Positions 59,999 through 64,000 of a stretch of 64,000 bases of DNA are shown here, one piece after another; the first letter of the stretch is position 1, and every line of letters begins with the position of its first letter. This DNA is from Pseudomonas sp. S09G 359 (GTDB lineage: Bacteria > Pseudomonadota > Gammaproteobacteria > Pseudomonadales > Pseudomonadaceae): the NCBI RefSeq assembly GCF_002843605.1, contig NZ_CP025263.1:4183501-4247500 (forward strand), written 5' to 3'. Made by a program: the position numbers and the translations under genes. A model generated the notes under the pieces. That model was not told the origin of the DNA. It searched no databases and saw only the letters and a list, made by a program, of their open reading frames with translations.

Positions 59999-62920
59999 AT
60001 GTCCCTGATAGTTCTACTGCTTCTGCCGTTCATTGGCAGCTGTCTGGCGGCCTTGCTGCCGCACAATGCACGTAACACCGAATCCCTGCTGGCCGGCCTT
60101 GTGGCCCTGGTCGGCAGCATTCAAGTCGCCCTGCTCTACCCCCAGATCGCCCACGGTGGCGTGATCCACCAAGAATTCATGTGGTTGCCCAGCCTCGGGC
60201 TGAACTTCGTGTTGCGCATGGACGGGTTTGCCTGGCTGTTCTCGATGCTGGTGCTGGGCATCGGCACGCTGGTGGCGTTGTACGCGCGCTATTACATGTC
60301 GCCGGACGATCCGGTGCCGCGCTTCTTCGCGTTTTTCCTGGCGTTCATGGGCGCCATGCTCGGGCTGGTGATCTCCGGCAACCTGATCCAGATCGTGTTC
60401 TTCTGGGAACTGACCAGCCTGTTCTCGTTCCTGTTGATCGGCTACTGGCACCACCGCGCCGATGCACGGCGCGGCGCCTATATGGCGCTGATGGTTACCG
60501 GCGCGGGCGGCTTGTGCCTGCTCGCAGGCGTGATGCTGCTGGGGCATATCGTCGGCAGTTATGACCTCGACCTGGTGCTGGCGGCGGGTGAGCAGATCCG
60601 CGCCCATGCGTTATACCCGGTGATGCTGGCGTTGGTGCTGATCGGCGCCTTGAGCAAAAGCGCACAGTTCCCGTTCCACTTCTGGCTGCCCCACGCGATG
60701 GCCGCGCCCACGCCGGTTTCGGCCTACCTGCACTCGGCAACGATGGTGAAGGCCGGCGTGTTCCTGCTGGCCCGCCTGTGGCCGTCGCTGTCCGGCAGCG
60801 AAGAATGGTTCTGGATCGTCGGCGGCGCCGGCGCCCTCACCCTCCTCCTCGGCGCCTACTGCGCCATGTTCCAGAATGACCTCAAGGGCCTGCTGGCCTA
60901 TTCCACCATCAGCCACCTCGGGCTGATCACCCTGCTGCTCGGCCTCAACAGCCCGCTGGCCGCCGTCGCGGCGGTGTTCCACATTCTCAACCACGCCACC
61001 TTCAAGGCCTCGCTGTTCATGGCGGCGGGCATCATCGACCACGAAAGCGGCACGCGGGATATCCGCAAGCTCAGTGGCCTGGTGCGCCTGATCCCGTTTA
61101 CCGCGACCCTGGCGATGGTGGCCAGTGCGTCGATGGCCGGGGTGCCGCTGCTCAATGGTTTCCTGTCCAAGGAAATGTTCTTCGCCGAAACCGTATTTAT
61201 CTCGGCGACAAAGTGGGTGGAAATCGCCTTGCCGGTGATCGCCACCGTCGCCGGTACCTTCAGCGTGGCTTATGCCCTGCGCTTTACCGTCGATGTGTTT
61301 TTCGGCCCGCCGGCAAAAGACCTGCCCCATACCCCTCACGAACCACCACGCTGGATGCGCGCGCCGGTGGAATTGCTGGTATTCACCTGCCTGCTGGTAG
61401 GCATCTTCCCCGCCCAGGTGGTCGGTTCGATCCTCGCCGCCGCCGCCCTGCCGGTGGTGGGTGGCGTGCTGCCGGAGTACAGCCTGGCGATCTGGCACGG
61501 CTGGAACGCGCCGATGATCATGAGCCTGGTGGCCATGTCCGGTGGCGTGGTGCTGTACCTGGTGCTGCGCAAGCAACTCAAGATCGGCCGCTTCAAGTAC
61601 CCGCCGCTGATCAGCTACTTCAACGGCAAGCGCGGCTTCGAGCGCTGCCTGGTGGTGATGATGCGCGGGGTGCGCAAGATCGAAAAACGCATCAGCACCA
61701 AACGCCTGCAGACCCAGCTGTTCCTGCTGGTGCTGGCGGCGGTGATCGCCGGTTTGATCCCGATGCTCAACAGCGGCCTCAGTTGGGGCGACCGGCCGAA
61801 GATCCCGGGTTCCATCGTGTTCGTCACCCTGTGGCTGCTGGCGATAGGCTGTGCCCTCGGCGCCGCCTGGCAGGCCAAGTACCACCGGCTGGCGGCCCTG
61901 ACCATGGTCAGCGTGTGCGGCCTGATGACCTGCATCACCTTCGTATGGTTCTCGGCGCCTGACCTTGCGCTCACGCAACTGGTGGTGGAAGTGGTGACCA
62001 CCGTGCTGATCCTGCTGGGCCTGCGCTGGCTGCCACGGCGGATCGAAGAAGTCTCGCCACTGCCGAGTTCGCTGCGCAAGGCCCGCATTCGACGCCTGCG
62101 TGACTTCCTGCTCTCTACCGTGGTGGGCGGCGGCATGGCGCTGTTGTCCTACGCGATGCTGACGCGCCAGACCCCCAACGATATTTCCTCGTTCTACCTG
62201 AGCCGCGCCCTGCCCGAAGGTGGCGGCAGCAATGTGGTGAACGTGATGCTGGTGGACTTCCGTGGCTTCGACACCCTCGGCGAAATCACCGTGCTCGGCG
62301 CCGTGGCGCTGACCGTGTACGCGCTGCTGCGACGCTTCCGCCCGTCCAAGGAAAGCATGCAGCTACCGGCGCAACAGCGCCAATTGGCGCCGGACGTGGC
62401 CACCGACCTGGTCAACCCGCGCCAGGCCAGCGACACCGCCCTGGGCTTCATGATGGTGCCGGCGGTGCTGGTACGCCTGCTGCTGCCGATTGCGCTGGTG
62501 GTGTCGTTCTACCTGTTCATGCGCGGCCACAACCAACCCGGCGGCGGTTTTGTCGCAGGGCTGGTGATGTCGGTGGCGTTCATCCTGCAATACATGGTCG
62601 CCGGCACCCAGTGGGTCGAGGCGCAAATGAGTTTGCGGCCGATGCGCTGGATGGGCTTCGGGCTGTTCTCGGCCACCCTCACCGGGCTCGGCGCGCTGTT
62701 TGCCGGGTACCCGTTCCTGACCACCCACACCTGGCATTTGAGCCTGCCCGTGCTGGGCGATATCCATATCGCCAGTGCGTTGTTCTTCGACGTCGGCGTG
62801 TACGCCATGGTCGTCGGCTCGACCCTGCTGATGCTCACCGCCCTCGGCCACCAGTCCGTGCGCGCGCATAAACCGAGCAACCAGGCCAAAGTAGTTGCCG
62901 CAACGGAAGGAGCCGCCTGA
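59999..62920 (+). CDS. mrpA: Mrp-type Na+/H+ antiporter subunit A with fused subunit B domain
   Basis: 973 residues with more than 20 membrane helices. The N-terminal ~750 residues are the NuoL-like antiporter subunit (IVFFWELTSLFSFLLIGYWHH with the membrane Glu, KSAQFPFHFWLPHAMAAPTPVSAYLHSATMVKAG with Lys/His). Residues about 830-960 are an MnhB-type domain (RLLLPIALVVSFYLFMRGHNQPGGGFVAGLVMS). With the fused B domain no separate mrpB is needed, and the next gene is indeed mrpC. The complex exports Na+ (or K+) for H+ and supports pH and salt tolerance. Confidence 0.96.
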   Translation: MSLIVLLLLPFIGSCLAALLPHNARNTESLLAGLVALVGSIQVALLYPQIAHGGVIHQEFMWLPSLGLNFVLRMDGFAWLFSMLVLGIGTLVALYARYYMSPDDPVPRFFAFFLAFMGAMLGLVISGNLIQIVFFWELTSLFSFLLIGYWHHRADARRGAYMALMVTGAGGLCLLAGVMLLGHIVGSYDLDLVLAAGEQIRAHALYPVMLALVLIGALSKSAQFPFHFWLPHAMAAPTPVSAYLHSATMVKAGVFLLARLWPSLSGSEEWFWIVGGAGALTLLLGAYCAMFQNDLKGLLAYSTISHLGLITLLLGLNSPLAAVAAVFHILNHATFKASLFMAAGIIDHESGTRDIRKLSGLVRLIPFTATLAMVASASMAGVPLLNGFLSKEMFFAETVFISATKWVEIALPVIATVAGTFSVAYALRFTVDVFFGPPAKDLPHTPHEPPRWMRAPVELLVFTCLLVGIFPAQVVGSILAAAALPVVGGVLPEYSLAIWHGWNAPMIMSLVAMSGGVVLYLVLRKQLKIGRFKYPPLISYFNGKRGFERCLVVMMRGVRKIEKRISTKRLQTQLFLLVLAAVIAGLIPMLNSGLSWGDRPKIPGSIVFVTLWLLAIGCALGAAWQAKYHRLAALTMVSVCGLMTCITFVWFSAPDLALTQLVVEVVTTVLILLGLRWLPRRIEEVSPLPSSLRKARIRRLRDFLLSTVVGGGMALLSYAMLTRQTPNDISSFYLSRALPEGGGSNVVNVMLVDFRGFDTLGEITVLGAVALTVYALLRRFRPSKESMQLPAQQRQLAPDVATDLVNPRQASDTALGFMMVPAVLVRLLLPIALVVSFYLFMRGHNQPGGGFVAGLVMSVAFILQYMVAGTQWVEAQMSLRPMRWMGFGLFSATLTGLGALFAGYPFLTTHTWHLSLPVLGDIHIASALFFDVGVYAMVVGSTLLMLTALGHQSVRAHKPSNQAKVVAATEGAA

Positions 62921-63264
62921 TGGAAGAAGTCATCGCAATTGCCATTGGGGTCCTCGCGGCCTCCGGCGTCTGGTTGATCCTGCGGCCACGGACATTCCAG
63001 GTGGTGATGGGCCTGTGCCTGCTGTCGTATGGGGTCAACCTGTTCATTTTCAGCATGGGCAGCCTGTTCATCGGCAAGGAGCCGATCATCAAGGACGGCG
63101 TGCCGCAAGACCTGCTCAACTACACCGACCCGCTGCCCCAGGCGCTGGTGCTCACGGCCATCGTCATCAGCTTCGCCATGACCGCGTTGTTCCTGGTGGT
63201 GTTGCTGGCCTCGCGGGGCCTGACCGGCACCGACCATGTGGACGGCCGGGAGCCCAAGGAATGA
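62920..63264 (+). CDS. mrpC: Mrp-type Na+/H+ antiporter subunit C
   Basis: A 114-residue, three-helix NuoK-like subunit (GVNLFIFSMGSLFIGKEPI; PLPQALVLTAIVISFAMTALFLV with the conserved TAIVI motif). The start overlaps the mrpA stop by one base (TGATG). Confidence 0.96.
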   Translation: MEEVIAIAIGVLAASGVWLILRPRTFQVVMGLCLLSYGVNLFIFSMGSLFIGKEPIIKDGVPQDLLNYTDPLPQALVLTAIVISFAMTALFLVVLLASRGLTGTDHVDGREPKE

Positions 63265-64000
63265 CGTGGATGAATCAACTGATCGTCGCGCCGATCCTGT
63301 TGCCGCTGCTGACCGCCGCGCTGATGCTGATGCTTGGCGAAAAACGCCGCCCGCTGAAAGCCAAAATCAATCTGTTCTCCAGCGTCGTCGGCCTGGGCAT
63401 CGCGATCCTGCTGTTGTACTGGACGCAAAAAGGCGGCCCCGGCTCGATTGGCGTATACCTTCCCGGCAACTGGCAGGTGCCGTTCGGCATTGTGCTGGTG
63501 GTGGACCAACTGTCGGCGTTAATGCTGGTGCTCACCGGGATCATCGGCGTCAGTGCTCTGCTGTTCGCCATGGCCCGCTGGGACCGCGCCGGCACCAGCT
63601 TCCACGCCTTGTTCCAGATCCAGATGATGGGCCTGTACGGCGCGTTCCTGACCGCCGACCTGTTCAACCTGTTCGTATTCTTCGAGGTGCTGCTGGCGGC
63701 GTCCTACGGTTTGATGCTGCACGGCTCCGGCCGAGCACGGGTGTCCTCGGGGCTGCATTACATCGCGATAAACCTGCTGGCGTCGTCGTTGTTCCTAATT
63801 GGCGCGGCGATGATCTACGGGGTCACCGGTACACTGAATTTCGCCGACCTGGCGCTGAAAATCCCGCTGGTGCCAGAGGCCGATCGCGGGTTGTTGCACG
63901 CCGGTGCAGCAATCCTGGCGGTGGCGTTCCTGGCCAAGGCCGGCATGTGGCCGCTGAACTTCTGGCTGGCGCCCGCCTACTCCTCGGCGAGCGCGCCGGT
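63261..64000 (+). CDS. mrpD: Mrp-type Na+/H+ antiporter subunit D (3' end outside window)
   Basis: The open frame runs to the window edge; 246 complete codons are seen of about 500-560 expected. It is a NuoM/N-like antiporter subunit: VVDQLSALMLVLTGIIGV, the FNLFVFFEVLLAASYGLMLHG helix with the essential Glu, and FLAKAGMWPLNFWLAPAYSS with the essential Lys. The ATG at 63261 overlaps the mrpC stop by 4 bases; ATG at 63270 is an alternative. E, F and G subunits are expected beyond the edge. Confidence 0.95.
   Translation, partial: MTWMNQLIVAPILLPLLTAALMLMLGEKRRPLKAKINLFSSVVGLGIAILLLYWTQKGGPGSIGVYLPGNWQVPFGIVLVVDQLSALMLVLTGIIGVSALLFAMARWDRAGTSFHALFQIQMMGLYGAFLTADLFNLFVFFEVLLAASYGLMLHGSGRARVSSGLHYIAINLLASSLFLIGAAMIYGVTGTLNFADLALKIPLVPEADRGLLHAGAAILAVAFLAKAGMWPLNFWLAPAYSSASAP

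Overview
The window is chromosomal DNA of a fluorescent Pseudomonas, most likely of the P. fluorescens group. The basis is GC-rich coding sequence, fused nuoCD, the neighbourhood idh / Nudix / mnmA-hflD-purB / roxA / aceA / nuoA-N, and many REPIN-type palindromes with arms such as TGTGGGAGGGGGCTTGC and GTGGCGAGCGGGCTTGCC. These are the kinds of REPIN known from P. fluorescens SBW25. I see no tRNA, rRNA, prophage, insertion sequence or CRISPR array.

Layout. 1-11 kb is core metabolism: the 3' part of a monomeric isocitrate dehydrogenase, a Nudix hydrolase, mnmA-hflD, purB, the ribosomal oxygenase roxA with a GNAT gene, a small secretin-like periplasmic protein, and isocitrate lyase behind a 494-base gene-free leader. 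11.1-26.1 kb is the 13-gene nuo operon for respiratory complex I. 26.1-27.7 kb holds six tandem ~261-bp repeat units made of REPs plus copies of the end of nuoN. 27.7-33.4 kb carries an outer-membrane barrel, an arylamine N-acetyltransferase, small proteins and two MFS transporters.

33.5-37.3 kb is the most interesting block. It is a minus-strand operon with two different bufferin-type RiPP precursors (bufA1 and bufA2), a DoxX membrane protein, an alpha/beta hydrolase, the MNIO maturase bufB, its partner bufC, and a small hydrolase-like protein whose nucleophile elbow has Glu in place of Ser. It is followed by a DyP peroxidase, a GapN-like aldehyde dehydrogenase without the usual general-base Glu, and a FUSC protein.

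41.5-47.3 kb has a TetR regulator divergent from a complete four-gene tripartite ABC exporter (ATPase, permease, TolC-like channel, adaptor). 47.4-58.0 kb is a ten-gene minus-strand cluster: a DszC/SfnB-type monooxygenase, a separate copy of only that enzyme's C-terminal domain, an NtaA/DszA-type monooxygenase, an AMP-ligase remnant, a full Liv-type ABC importer and an FAD/NAD(P) oxidoreductase. It looks like uptake and oxidation of an organic (possibly organosulfur) compound. A divergent XRE-cupin regulator / EamA exporter pair follows. 60-64 kb is the start of an Mrp-type Na+/H+ antiporter operon (mrpA with fused B domain, mrpC, mrpD cut by the window end).
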